A stretch of DNA of 64,000 bases, taken from positions 16,898,008 through 16,962,007 of the forward strand of contig NC_059408.1 in the NCBI RefSeq assembly GCF_905220565.1, in the 5' to 3' direction. Below are positions 25,701-37,232 of the stretch, in pieces. Origin of the DNA: Melitaea cinxia (Eukaryota > Arthropoda > Insecta > Lepidoptera > Nymphalidae). The notes below the pieces were generated by a model, which did no database searches, was not told the DNA's origin, and saw nothing but the letters and a program-made list of their open reading frames with translations. A program made the position numbers and the translations under genes. The first letter of the stretch is position 1. Each line of letters opens with the position of its first letter.

Positions 25701-28700
25701 AAATAAATAGGTCTTAAAACCATCCAATCACGAATATTTATATTATTTAAACTTCATTCAAAAATTATTATAGTTTTTGTCTTCGGTCGCTCTTCTAACG
25801 CTATTTTACTACCTTTAGCTTGGCTTCCTTAATTCTTTTAAGATATTTTATCTGTGCTTTTTGAACCCTACAAGTTAATATTCCTAACGATATAAAAGAA
25901 AAATGTGAACCCTACATTATCGACCAACACATCGTCCGGTGCTTTGTATGTGCTCAGTGACAATAAGATTTAATAAATTATCTTAATCGGCTTACGTAGG
26001 TTAAGTGATGAAAGAGTAAGCGACAACACACGCATATATACAAATATGCTTATAAAATTGCCTCTATTATCAACAAGCGTGGCGCAAGGTGCGAGACGTG
26101 AGGTGTTCCAGCTCGCTCGAAAGCACTCAGTCCCCTCGCATCAAACTTTATTTGACAGCGCTGCAGTGTCAAGTGAAAAGGAATTATTCATACTGATTTT
26201 AGACAGGTCTTTGTGTAGAGGGAACGGGTTTAACTCGCGAGCGACGAAAGAGAATTCTTTTCGTGAGTGCTCCGCGATAGTATAAATCGAATCCACAATT
26301 CAAAAAAAAAAAAAATAATCGTGTGTGAGAAAGAGCTTTTGTAAATGTACGAAAAATGAAGCTATAATTTCGACGCTAATATCTGTTGACGGGCGCTGCT
26401 CGAGCCTCTGAGCGGAACACGACTCCTGTGCGACGGCGGCGCTTCATTAGCGCCTCGATGGCTGCCATTAGCTGCAAGCGAGCACCTCGCGCCTTTGTGT
26501 CACAGCGCTGTTGGCTCGGTGAGGAACATCGCCCGTCGTGTTTACACTTTAATTAAACGATACGTTGTGGACGACTGAATTAACCTGTTTTATCGTGTTT
26601 GGAGCGAGGGTGCTGTAGTTGCAGAGGTTTCTCAAGGAATTCACAATAAAGATATGTAGTAAACTTAAAATGTACAATCGTGAGATTTGGTCAAAGTTCT
26701 AAAGAATTTAAGTGCTTGGCAATGCCTAGTTGAGTGACTACACTAAGTACACTAAGTAGGTTATGCTTTAGATTACAAAAGTACTTAAACTTCCAATCAA
26801 AGAAAATATCAGTTGAAAACGAGGTTAATAAAAAGTTCAAATAAACACAGTTTCATTGAGCAGCGACAGTGTGGCCGGGTCGGTCATCGGTCCGCCTCGC
26901 ACCGCACTACGCTCGCTGATTCATTAGTTAATTAATGGAATCAACCGCGCGCTCGTTATACATTTGTAGGATCCAATTCATGTATTAATATTTCTAAACC
27001 ACGATTTATTTTACGGTTTATATATCAACAGCACATTAAACATGTTTAATTCGTTGACAGACAGTTTAATTTGTAGAGCATTATTTAAAAAGGGCATGCT
27101 GTAAATGAGTTTAGTACACACGGCAGTTAAACTATGTAAAATGTAAATAAAATAATTATTTTATATTTTAATATAACAAATATATAATATAAGATTAGTA
27201 ACTATTTCAAATTTCCAAATAATAGATTTGAATTTTTTTTATTTCATTTTAAACACAAGACAACTCGACAAACGGCTAGCAGATCCTCGCCGCTCGCGGC
27301 ACGCGCTCGAGCAGTGCTTCCTATTAATTATCGTCTAACGGTAGTGTCGTGAAGCAGCGCCATAAACATGCTGCACGTGGCGAACTCCTGAGTTGTTGAT
27401 GTCCCGCTACACTACCCCAACATAGAGTTGCTCTGGCGCCGTGTACTGTTACTGTTTACTTTAACATGAAAATCATTCAAAGCAAATAAATCTCATTTAA
27501 AATAGATTTGTTTTTAACATAGAAAGACACAATAATTTTATGATAAAATTATAAAAAGCTCCAGTATTATCTTTAATTTTTCTCTAATTTATAAAACATT
27601 AATAAGAATTGTAAAAAAAAAGTGTACGTAAGTCGCCCTCGACTATGTTGGAAACCACGGCGACTCAAATCTGTTTTAGCTATTTTGTCATCCATCAATT
27701 AATTACATAATTATGTTAATAAACGTCTCCCAGTAGATGGTTTAGTGTCCTTAAAATTGTCATTAGCAACAACGAGAGTTTTTTATTGTGAAAAATATCT
27801 TGTCCCCTCTAATTTTACCTAAACCTTCTTGATACGTATTTGTAAACTATTTTTAGGAAATACCATCACCATTTGATACTTGTTAATATTTATAAGTACT
27901 TTATGGACAAAAAAATTAGCTTGTTTTAACTTTAATTTACAACTGAATACTTTTTACCTGTTATCTTTGGTTCTAAAATATTTAGTTAAAAACAACGAGT
28001 GTGCTTTAGACCACACGACTAAGTAAAACTTTCTGTCTTCACTAACTTATATCTCCCTCTTAACTTCCGTTACCCTCGCCCGATCATACTTTTCGTAACG
28101 CTCTCGTCACGCATTCACCAGCTCACTCCCCAAGTCAAGCGTACACAAAGAAGTATTACTTAGAAAAATCGCTCTGATGATGTATTTAATCCTGTTCAGC
28201 TTCCTCATAGAAGCTAGGAAGTGTGTGAGTATCTTATAGAGATAGCCGTGTGGTCGCCCGGCCGGTGATACATTAACATTGATATTAAGATAGTGTCTCT
28301 CACCCGCGACCGGCGACAGCTTCCGCATGACGCACCAGCGCGACTTCCACTGCGAACAAACGAGCACGTCACTACCTCGTCGAAGTAAGGCTTACACCGG
28401 TATTCAAGTATCAACCGACTTCGGTTGTTAGTAGGAGTTTTTGTGTCAATTTAAAGTCAGTGCCTTGGATAACAGAGGTTTTTTTAACTACTTTAAATGG
28501 TAACATAAAAATAAAATCTCTACCAGTAAGAGCATCATTCCATACGTTTAAATATTAACGTTAGCAACATAGATGTTATTTATCTACAGGTTACAAGCTA
28601 TTTTATGCGAGATTATTCAGATGATAATCAATAAAACGATAAAAACAACAACAATGTTTATTATCTATTATCAAACAATTAAATTCTTCACTAATCGACA

Positions 28701-28960
28701 TCATTGTAACAAAGTCTGTCACGTGCCAAAGTTGGCGTGATCAAACTCCACGTAGGTATTCAAGTGCTATCGCGTAATCTCGCTGCAAGCTGATTCTTCA
28801 ATGTGTACTGATAAATAGATTAGATTTTATTTCGTTGTTTTTTAAAACTTGTAGACATACATTACTAAATGTCATTTTGAGATAATATTTTTGGACGATA
28901 TACCTTTTTTCCATCGCGGAACTTAACAGTGCCTTCGATGATGGTGTTATCGTCAGCCAT
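16744..28960 (-). CDS. Dok7: Dok-7-like PH/PTB adaptor protein, nine coding exons
   Basis: Dok-7 is a cytoplasmic adaptor; in vertebrates it binds and activates the receptor kinase MuSK at neuromuscular synapses. Coding exons in gene order: 28904-28960, 28304-28349, 20085-20287, 19773-19960, 19523-19695, 18755-19422, 17190-18642, 16957-17068, 16744-16867. All junctions are GT/AG and the reading frame carries through all nine (1007 residues). The start is MADDNTIIEG. The PH domain spans residues ~1-102 and contains WKSRWCVMRKLSPVAD, the Dok-7 signature. The PTB domain (~103-220) includes RRYG and FCFEGGSHCG. The tail has YDVP (Y436) and YDTP (Y451), the YxxP form that recruits Crk adaptors, plus YENL (~603), a proline-rich RPPDRPPKP segment and a final YSNLP. 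The last acceptor is weak; its frame was chosen for strong G/C third positions. Assignment is sure; insect partner kinase unknown. Confidence 0.9.
21492..21743 (-). repeat. family G, copy 3 (longest)
   Basis: In reverse orientation, it contains the reverse forms of the CACGCATTCACCAGCTTACT and GTGCTTTAGACC blocks, with an internal CTCTCTC-rich segment that other copies have shortened. Confidence 0.6.
21893..21990 (-). mobile_element. Helitron-like 3' end
   Basis: On the minus strand CCGTGCGAAGGCGGAGCGGG is followed by CCGCTAG and then T, the same layout as the better-defined element at 59083-59541. The 5' end is not identified. Confidence 0.4.
22364..22980 (-). mobile_element. family B, copy 6, near full length
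   Basis: In reverse orientation within Dok7 intron 2. Both inverted ends and the terminal hairpin GTTTGCTCGCAAAC are present. The length and interior match the copies at 3135 and 11947. Confidence 0.75.
27998..28169 (+). repeat. family G, copy 4
   Basis: Starts GAGTGTGCTTTAGACCACAC and ends near AAGTATTACTTAGAAAAA. It lies 135 bases downstream of Dok7 coding exon 2 in gene direction, inside intron 2. Confidence 0.6.
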
Positions 28961-29120
28961 GTTGCCTGCAACGTTGTGAGCACTAACGTTAAACTGCCAG
29001 TCGAGCGACAGAGGCGCAACAGTGGCGCGACAGTGGCACGACAGTGGTGCGACTACGGTGAGTGCGAGCGGCCGCGCCGCGCACGTCGCGCGTCCATCGC
29101 TGAGCTCGACAGCGACACAC
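28961..29120 (-). promoter_or_regulatory. Dok7 5' UTR / promoter region (GC-rich)
   Basis: The 160 bases upstream of the Dok7 start codon are markedly GC- and CpG-rich, with a degenerate repeat of CGACAGTGG-like words at 28998-29055. A TTGCAG lies 6 bases before the ATG and could be a 5'-UTR splice acceptor. I see no TATA box. The transcription start is not fixed. Confidence 0.35.
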
Positions 29121-29621
29121 CGCCAGCGTCACGCCTTACATTCTCACACACACGAGAATGCAGTCCTGAAATAAAACAATCATATTCCAAAAAGGTTAAA
29201 AATCAGTTATTTCTCAAAAGAATACAATTCACTCACGTGAGAAATTACAAACACTAAAATTAAGCAAAAATTTATATGTTGGGTATATCGCAATACAATA
29301 TATAAACAGTCGAGACAAGAAATTAACAATATGTAGGGTAGTATTAAAATATATATGCACAAGTTAAAGTAATATGCGCAGTTGGAAGTTAAGGAGAATA
29401 TACAAAACAGAATTTATCAAAATCACCTTATGTTATTAATTTGTTAAGGCTTAATTAACTAAAACCAAAAATGTCGAATAGACAGATTTTTAATATGAAA
29501 ACATTTGAAGGCTTTAATAATATCATATCAGTTGTTGGTAATGAGGATTAATAGTAGTCGTATCACTTACAACACACAAAGAAGAGAACTTCCTAAGAAC
29601 GTTGAATAATAAATTTTTGTC
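29121..29621. other. gene-free
   Basis: AT-rich sequence upstream of Dok7 with no recognisable exon or repeat. Confidence 0.4.
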
Positions 29622-29631
29622 ATAGCATAAT

Positions 29632-29961
29632 AGCTACTGTGTGGCTACGGCAGTAAAGGATATAGCCACACTCTCTCATCCCGTGGGTGTCGTAAGAGAC
29701 GACTAAGGAATAACACAGTTCCACTACCAGCTTAGGACTTAAAAAGCCGACCGATGGTGGGATAACCATCCAACTGCTGGCTTTGAAATACACAGACCGA
29801 AGACGGGCAGCAGCGTCTTCAGTGCGACAGAGCCAGCACTGTGACCACCAACCCTGCCCAGCGTGGTGACTATGGGCTAAACACATCTTGTGGAAGCCTA
29901 TGTCCAGCAATGGACTGTGATAGACTGAAGTGTGTGTGAGTGTGTGTGTGTGTGTGAGTGT
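29632..29961 (+). mobile_element. family A SINE-like element, copy 1 (330 bp)
   Basis: A direct repeat ATAGCATAAT (29622-29631 and 29962-29971) flanks exactly 330 bp. The 5' end carries a hairpin (TGTGGCTA pairing with TAGCCACA). The 3' end is the RTE-type tail GCCTATGTCCAGCAATGGAC followed by a GT-rich repeat. It has no reading frame shared between copies. Confidence 0.8.
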
Positions 29962-30171
29962 ATAGCATAATTGAAAAAATAACACACAACGACACAACAC
30001 TTGACATGAAATATTATTTTAATGTAACGAGATGGACGATTCTAATAGCATGTGAGGAAATAATTTAAATGTAAAGTAATAAGCAATTCTTAGGCGTAAA
30101 ATAACTCTAACATATTATATTGCATTAATTATGCAAATATAACGGGCAACACATATAATTCACGCAATTTT

Positions 30172-30236
30172 TGGCGCGAACTTGTGAAGGCCTATGTCCA
30201 GCAGTGGACTGCAGTAGGCTGAAGTGATGGATTATG
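30172..30236 (+). mobile_element. RTE-type 3' tail fragment
   Basis: 65 bp with GGCCTATGTCCAGCAGTGG and AGGCTGAAGTGATG. It could be the end of a family A copy or of an RTE LINE; too little is left to decide. Confidence 0.5.
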
Positions 30237-30702
30237 CAAATATTACTGTCATGTACAATTATACAGTGCAGTAAGTGTCCGATTAAAGTATCAGTCCATT
30301 GACACTCAATTATTATCCAGTGAAGCTAATAATTGTGAAAAGTTAACGTATTAATTTATCACGCGCACAATCTTAATTGGAAGACTTCATTATCGTCATT
30401 CATAATCAAACAAAATATACGCATAATACGACGACCATTCTCGAGAATTTGTCTCTTATTGAAGAAATTCTGTTGAAATGCAAGCTTTCAACGGCCGGGG
30501 GCATGTTGAAGCATCAGGCTCATCTTCGCTTCAAGACGTAATTGCTTTTTTATTTTGTAAGGCGTCAGCTAATCGGGAGTGACGGTGAACAAAAATTATT
30601 TAATTAATATACTGCTAGCACTGCCCATAGTAAGATCTCAGTCTTTTATTTTAAATTTCCTTGGATTCCTGAATTTTTAAAACCCCCTGCACGCACATCA
30701 GT

Positions 30703-31276
30703 AATTATTATGTTTGCCACAAACAAAAAAAAACCAACTTCAATTACATAAACAAGTAGTACAACGTAGGTAGACGAAAAAACGATTTTTGTCGTAGGTA
30801 GACGAAAAGACGCCGCGTTGGCGCAACGGTCACAGCCATGGATTGTACCTGTTGCGCTGGCGGTTGCGGGTTCGATAACCGCACATGATAAGCATTTGTA
30901 TTGGCTATACAGGTGCTTGCCGTGGTCTGGGTGTTTGTGCAGTCTTGGTGGGTCTCCCCACCGTGCCTCGGAGAGCACGTTAAGCCGTCGGTCCCGGTTG
31001 TTATCATGTACACCTGATAGCGATCGTTACTCATAGTAGGGAATATATCCGCCAACCCGCATTGGAGCAGCGTGGTGGATTAAGCTCTGATCATTCTCCT
31101 ACATGGGGGAGAGGCCTATGCCCAGTAGGGGGATATTACAGGCTGAAGCGTAGACGAAATAATAGTCAAGTAAATACTTAGGTATTATTAGGTATTAGAT
31201 ATGTTTCGAAAAGTAAGTGTAAGATTTCAATAAAATTTAAATGAGATCACATGACACGCACCACCTTTCGATTAAA
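30703..31276 (-). mobile_element. family B, copy 7, interrupted twice
   Basis: The reverse-oriented right end (TTTGCCACAAAC, AACCAACTTC) is diverged, so this is an older copy. A family C SINE sits inside it (30808-31149). A younger family B copy begins in it at about 31277, with a short remnant of the older copy beyond that. Confidence 0.55.
30808..31149 (+). mobile_element. family C tRNA-derived SINE, copy 1 (342 bp)
   Basis: GTAGACGAAA at 30798-30807 and 31150-31159 forms a target-site duplication. The 5' head has a Pol III A-box-like TGGCGCAACGG and a B-box-like GGTTCGATAAC. The 3' end reads GAGGCCTATGCCCAGTAGGG and AGGCTGAAGCG, an RTE-like tail. This is the only complete copy of the family here. 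Confidence 0.8.
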
Positions 31277-31854
31277 AATAATTGTTTGCTCGCAAACGAA
31301 AAAAAAAAACCGACTTCAATTACATCGATGAATAATACAACGTAGATCGAGGAAAAAATAGTCAAGTAACTACGCGTTATCAAAGATTACTCAAAAAGTA
31401 GTTATCATATCTCAATAAAATTTATATGTGACTACATGATAAGCATCAGCTTTCGATTAAATTACAAATTATCAAAATCGGTACACCCAGTAAAAAGTAA
31501 TTGCGGATTTACGAGAGTTTCCCTCGGTTTCTCTAGGATCCAAAACTAGAAATAACCCCTTTCCAACAAAAAAAGAATTATCAAAATCGATACATCCAGT
31601 AGAAAGTTATACGGTATAATGCAACGTAGGTCGACGAAAAAAGCGTCAAGTAAAAACGCATTATTAGATATAACTCGAAAAGTAGTTGTTAGATCTCAAA
31701 TAAATTTAAATAGGACCAAATGACACACAACACCTTTCGATTAAAAGAAAATTTATCGAAATCGCTCCACCCAGTCAAAAGTTCTGAAGTAACATACATA
31801 AAAAAAATACAGTCGAATTAAGAACCTTCCCCTTTTTTAGAAGTCGGTTAAAAA
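31277..31854 (-). mobile_element. family B, copy 8
   Basis: Near-complete copy in reverse orientation, inserted into the older copy 7. Both AACCGACTTC-type ends are present. Confidence 0.7.
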
Positions 31855-32464
31855 TCATCGAAATCTCAATCTCTCAAATCTCAATCGAAATCAGTTGCAT
31901 TACTTCGTTACTGATATATAACTAATTTAGTATTTCCTTTTTTTACGATCCTTAGTATCATACAAAATTCTTATTATTATCATTCTATACGGAATACGCA
32001 GTCAAACGTCTAAAACGGTGAACTACATAAAAGGTTTTGGTCGACCATACGTTAAAATAGACACATTTCATTGAGATGCGTTTCTTTTTTAATAGTTTAA
32101 AGAGTCAAACTGCGTGACCGGCGCGTGGAACATGTACAGTTGCGAACATGCAACACGTAACCGACATGCATGCGACATGTAGCTGACATGCGGCCGCCGT
32201 CGACTCGCTCTCGAGTGCTCGTCACGTGAGACGCTCTTTCAACTCTCGGCACTCCGGTGACACTTACTCTGTTTACTTTTGTTTCAGTTTAAACGTTCAG
32301 TACAATACGGGACAAAATGCTTTTTTTCCCTTAGAAGTCAAAAACGTTAATCGCTGTATTGATGGCTGTTCATTTTAATATAATTTTTATGTGGCTATGT
32401 ACCTACTAATAAAATAAACTTCTGGATTTTTTTTTGAAAATTGTAAAATTATTTCAGAGAATAC
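31855..32464. other. gene-free
   Basis: Short GC-rich patch at 32100-32260. I see no exon. Confidence 0.4.
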
Positions 32465-32790
32465 TTTTTTAACGACTTCAAAAGAGAGGAGGTTTCTCAA
32501 TTCGACGGTATATATTTTTTATGTGTGTTCGCTGATAGCTTCGTCGTTTAGGAACTGATTTTTCTGATTCTTTTTTTTTTGTTGGATAGGAGATATCCCA
32601 AGGGTGGTACTATAATGATACCATAATAAGGAAACCACGATCTGATGATGGCATCCCAGGGATCGAGCGGATTCTTCGTAAATCGTAGTGGTGACTAGTA
32701 CTTTGTTAATTTTTTTCATCTACTTACGTTGTATTACTTGCCGATGTCTTGAAGTCGGTTTTTTTTTGTTTGCTAGCGAACGCAATTATT
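32465..32790 (+). mobile_element. family B, short subfamily (copy 9)
   Basis: The ends are TTTTTTAACGACTTC and GAAGTCGGTT with GTTTGCTAGCGAACGCAATTATT. About 325 bp. It shares CTTCGTCGTTTAGGAA and the GTTAATTTTTTTC block with the copies at 8046 and 34989. Confidence 0.6.
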
Positions 32791-34988
32791 ATACGTACAC
32801 TTGTACTTTTTTTTCAAATACCTTAAATGGTTAATTATCATCTATTTTCTATAATTATCTATTCATATCGTTATCTTCGATAATTCCATTTAGTCACATT
32901 AATATTTAAGACTCTCGCAATCCTAATTACTTACCACATATACCCAGCTTCGAAGTTCAATTTTTTTTATATTTTATAAAGAGTTTGCTTATCCGCAATT
33001 TCTCTATTTTCATCAGCATCACACGCTGATACGAATTATAAGTGAATCAGTTCAGTAGATTTAGAACATTGTGTCAAACGACCAGACACGTGATGTTGCG
33101 ATGTAGCTTTTTTGTGTTTTGTTCGCGTCTACGCCTTTTATAAAGTTACTCACAAACTAATCAATCTCCAATCGCGAAGACATGTTTTATATGCTGCGCC
33201 AGTCATGAATCTCAGGCCTAATTGTAGTGGCGTACCAAGAACCCGAATGTTATGGCCGTTCGGGTTGAGCATCACCGTACAAGATTGCTGAACGTAAATA
33301 CTAAATAAACATTTGAAATATTCCCATACGCTGTGTTTGAAATGTACGCGATTGATTTTATTCATATACTTGCAAAATATCGTCAAGTAAAACAGAGCAA
33401 ATAAGACTTATAGTAATTATAATCCCGTAGTAGCGTTGAGGTAAGCTTTGTTGAATGAGGATTGAAGTGCTTGTGCTGTTTACTGTTTATTGTCTCAGAA
33501 CAAGTTGATTTAATTTGATTCTGGCGCAACACGTTGATACGATATCAACAATAACAATTAAACATCGCGCGAACACCGCTGATAGCAATGAGCTCCGGCG
33601 CATTAATTAAAGCGTGTCGCTTAATTGATTTACGCCTATCTCGCGCCTGTCTCCGGTACACTCGCGTTATCAAATAAGGCCGTGCGACGAAGTGTAATAC
33701 TATTGCAACAATTATATACGCCGCACTGAAGATAACCGCCTAATCCCCTTTTTTGTTCTGAAGGTTTTCCTCAAATATCTCACGAAACAAGCGTCTCGAG
33801 ATGATGCCGTTTACATCGATAAACTTTACTCGAAAAATCGCATCAGACGGTACAATTAATGTCTGATGGCACATCTTCTTAAACTAAACTCAAATTACAG
33901 ACGGTAATACCTTAAATACTTTATCAGGCCAATTTCCCTCTCATAAAGCAATCGACATAACTTAGCGACAAATAAAAATATACTATCTATATCACCGGGA
34001 TTTAAAAATTGTAAAAGTATTATGTAAATAAATTTTAAGTATGTTTATAACATTTCGCTTCTCCTTGTGAACTGTCGTAAAAAGAGCATATTTTTATACT
34101 TTTGTAATATTATTATTTCTAATTTGAATATAACTGTTTCTATGTCGAGCTACTGTTATCTGTTCCACATTGACTGGGCGTTAGGGAATTCAGATTAGGG
34201 AACTAGATTAACTTAGTAAAAATTTAAAATATAAGCTTGATGTTCATCACTCATATAAACGACTGACAGCACACCTTAGTTTAAATTAAATTTCAAAAAT
34301 ATATCTCTAAAGTTATCAGTTAATAAAGTGACGTATCTTAAAGAAAAAGTATGTGTATAGATATTATCGCCTCTCCGCGAGTCCGAGAGTTTAAAGAAAT
34401 ATTTGTTTACATACTGATGCACTAATTACCTAACTAATTTAATAATTACTAACTGCATTAGCTACCGAAATCACAGAACACGTAGACGTAAATAGGACAT
34501 TAATTAAAAACGATTGCCAAATTTTCTTTTATTAGTAAAGCTTTTATTAAGCACCGACAGCGGCTCGGCGCTGCGTGCTCGTAATTCTATCAACAAAAAG
34601 ATCACAGCTGCGAACGCACGACGAGTGTCACTTGAAAACTTGCGACAATGGATTTGAGTTTCGATCTAATTAAAATTCATGCAAACGTCATGAAACAAGT
34701 CAATTACCGGTGCCTGCGGGCCGCGGGCGGGCGAAGGGCGGGCGGGGGCGGGGCGGGACGAGTATGACTCGCGTAATAAACAAACAAAGCCGGCTTACAT
34801 CGTCGAAACAATTTGTTTGTTTCCCTTTTGTTGAGGACAAGGTAAACATTGCCGGAGTGTGTCATTAATTCGAGTGCCGCTCCGAGCCGCTGCCGAGGAG
34901 GCGATCTCCGCGCACTAACATCTTCGCTCGTAGCGTTTGTCTTGTTCTTTACTAGACTGAAAGAGACTAAACTGTGGTTATTATGCCT
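32791..34988. other. gene-free with two GC-rich islands
   Basis: GC-rich islands at about 33560-33700 (with CATTAATTAAAGCG) and 34680-34930 (CpG-dense, GGGCGGG runs) stand in AT-rich DNA. No exon is seen. They could be enhancers or the promoter of a transcript I cannot detect. Confidence 0.35.
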
Positions 34989-35313
34989 TTATTAACAGAC
35001 TTCAAAAAAGGAGGCGATTACTCGATTCGAACGTATATACAATATTTATATATTTTTTATGTATTTTCGCGCATAACTTCGTCGTTTATGAACCGATTTT
35101 GATAATTCTTTTTTTGTTGGAAAGATTTTTCAAATGTGATATAATGATAAGGAAACCAGGATTTGATGATGAAATCCCGGATAAATCGAGGGAAACCCTC
35201 GAAAATCGTGTGACGACTAGCGCGTTTGTTAATTTTTTTGTCTACCTACGTTGTGTTACTTGTCGATGTAATTGAAGGCGGTTTTTTTTTTGTTTGCGAG
35301 CAAACACAATTAT
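34989..35313 (+). mobile_element. family B, short subfamily (copy 10)
   Basis: It shares the CTTCGTCGTTTATGAA and TTGTTAATTTTTTTGTC blocks with copies 2 and 9, and the right end GTTTGCGAGCAAACACAATTAT with the main family. Confidence 0.65.
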
Positions 35314-35667
35314 TATCGTATTTAAATTAGTATTGATTTACCGAAACTATCTTCAAGTAAGGGAGGAATGAAAAGTTTCAAAAGAGTTAGTTTTATGAAT
35401 ACGTAGTTTAATGTTAGCACCCTCTTAGTTCTGTAGTTACAAACGTACAGACAGAGGACGCCGAAAATAAGCGAAGTTCTTTCATTTAAATTCCAAAATA
35501 ATTATAGATATTTTGTAATATGAACAGTGACCTAACTATCGAAAGTCGCCATCGTATCTATTGTGCCAAATTGTGCTGAACACTTAGACGTGGTTCACTT
35601 ACTTCACGTGGCATGTACTAAACCGATTTGAGAAGAAGCCCTCGTTTTCTTTTTTTACGTAGTCGTA

Positions 35668-35900
35668 GTCGGTCGTCAACAACAAGCGTACGGCCTCCCG
35701 ATGGTAAGCAGTTACTGTATCCTATATACGCCTGCAACACCAAGAGACTACCACTGACCATTCTCAGGAGCTCTGGTCACTTAACTCTTATCTTAAAGTA
35801 TTATTTCACTATGATCTTCTGCAAGGTCAAGGGCCTTCCCCAGACGGGCTGCTCTAGATTTAAGTTAGGATATAGAAAAGTTCGGCAACTGACCGACGCT
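35668..35900 (+). repeat. family D copy abutting a family C SINE
   Basis: ACAAGCGTACGGCCT, GCCTGCAACACCA and TCTTCTGCAAGGTC blocks follow in the family order. It ends a few bases before the family C copy at 35907. Confidence 0.6.
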
Positions 35901-35906
35901 GCTACC

Positions 35907-36225
35907 GCGCCTTTATCCCACTACTAGGCATAGGCCTCGTTCCCCATGTAGGAGAAGGATTAGAGCTTAATCCACCACGCTGCTCTAATGCGGGTTGGTG
36001 TATATTCCCTACTACGAGTAACGATCACTATCAGATGTACATGCTAACAACCGGGACCGACGGCTTAACGTACTCTCCGAGGCACGGTGGGGCGACTCAC
36101 AAGGACTGCACAAACACCCAGACCATGGCAAACACCTGTATAGCCAATAAAAATGTTTGTCACGTGCGGGGATCGAATCCGCAACCGCCAACGCAACAGG
36201 TACAATCCTTGGCTATAACCGTTAT
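35907..36225 (-). mobile_element. family C SINE, copy 2
   Basis: In reverse orientation, with the tail (CTAGGCATAGGCCTC), body and tRNA-like head (GTGCGGGGATCGAATCCGC, the B-box side) all present. I did not find a clear target-site duplication. Confidence 0.7.
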
Positions 36226-36511
36226 ATTGTACCTAATAAAGATTTAAAATATATATATAAAAAAATTGTTAAAAAGACTCCATAGTATCTTCATATATGC
36301 AACTCTGCACTGCAGGTCAATAGACTCGAGTGTGTACAATATATTCCGATAGTGACAAATTTTCTCGCAATGACTTCATATCGACTATCATCGATCTGAG
36401 TTATCGCTACAAATTCAATTAAGGGTAATTTACAACAAAACCACAATCTCCAAATCTACTCATCAATTTTCTTTTAAAATTATAGTAGAATAAAAAAATG
36501 GTAATATGTAT

Positions 36512-36765
36512 AGTGGCGAGCCCGTTGACGCAGTTTGTAGTGCTTTCTGCTCCGTGGGTTGTGAGTTCGTTGCCTAACCCAAGTGATGCCCCCTGGGTGA
36601 TGTATAAATATTTATTAATATATATTATTTATAAGTATGTTTATCGAAAAAAAATATATATGTAGCTATACCAGTCGACTGTTACACAAGTTAACACAAG
36701 CATTAAGTTGCTTACTTTAGGAACAGACGATCGTGTGTGTATTGTGTAGATATTTATTTATTTAT
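36512..36765 (+). mobile_element. family H tRNA-derived SINE, copy 1
   Basis: The head has A- and B-box-like words (GGCGAGCCCGTTGACGCAG; GTGAGTTCGTTGCC). The body ends in a block around TTACTTTAGGAACAGACGATC that recurs at 14170 and, in reverse, at 50293 and 58595. Confidence 0.55.
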
Positions 36766-36789
36766 TTATAATAATATTTTTTATACAAT

Positions 36790-36910
36790 TAGGTCGGCAT
36801 CGGCAAACAAGCGTACGGCTCACCTGATGGTAAGTGATTACCGTAGCCCGTAGACGGATGCAACACCAGAAGCCTTGCAGACGTGATACAGACAACTACT
36901 GACACGCACC
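36790..36910 (+). repeat. family D, 5' part
   Basis: It contains GGTCGGCATCGGCAAACAAG, GCGTACGGCTCACC and GCAACACCAGAAGCC, then stops; the second half of the family is absent. Confidence 0.6.
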
Positions 36911-36929
36911 CCGAGGAGAAATTTTTTCG

Positions 36930-37085
36930 TCTTCCTTATAAGGATCGGACCAGGCATGCCTGATCAGGACTAGATAAGGCATGTAACGCAGATGATTTGT
37001 CTGGACCTGATCAGGATGAGATGAGATTTCCTGATCTGGACCCGATCAGGAAATCTCATCTCATCCTGATCAGCCGCTTCGGTCC
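36930..37085. repeat. palindrome block with perfect 30-bp inverted repeat
   Basis: 37007-37036 and 37044-37073 are perfect reverse complements of each other (30 bp) separated by a 7-nt loop TGGACCC. CTGATCAGG and TCTGGACC words recur around it and again at 37796-38055, which suggests two parts of one palindrome-rich element. Confidence 0.7.
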
Positions 37086-37232
37086 AGTCCTTTTAAAAAA
37101 CACGAATGTATATTCTTGAAAAAATTGTTTGTAACAAAAAAAAAGCGAATTGACATTATAAATATGTTACGTAACATAATTATTATGATATTTATTTCCT
37201 TTTATTTTTTCCAATGTATTATTTATTTTATG

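Larger units (their letters stand above)
20288..28303 (-). other. Dok7 intron 2 (8.0 kb)
   Basis: No other gene is seen in the intron. It holds a family G copy (21492-21743), a Helitron-like end (21893), a family B copy (22364-22980) and a second G copy (27998-28169). Several GC-rich islands lie in AT-rich DNA: about 21220-21390, 23510-23720, 24000-24190, 24360-24660, 25140-25350, 26390-26580 and 26860-26960. Some carry TAATTA or TTAATTAA homeodomain-type cores. A LINE-like 3' end with (TAA)n starts near 20885. Confidence 0.5.

Noticed and set aside
29620..30000. Protein-coding gene suggested by similar open frames at 29620, 37243, 40535, 48072, 54207 and 57932
   Set aside because: All fall in family A copies; the frames are broken at different places and have insertion-site duplications around the whole unit.
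30646..31055. Protein-coding exons suggested by frames repeated at 30744, 36035 and 51698
   Set aside because: These are family C SINE sequence.
37007..37073. A microRNA precursor
   Set aside because: The stem is perfect with a 7-base loop and its words recur in a nearby tandem array, which fits a palindromic repeat better than a miRNA hairpin with bulges. No expression evidence is available.
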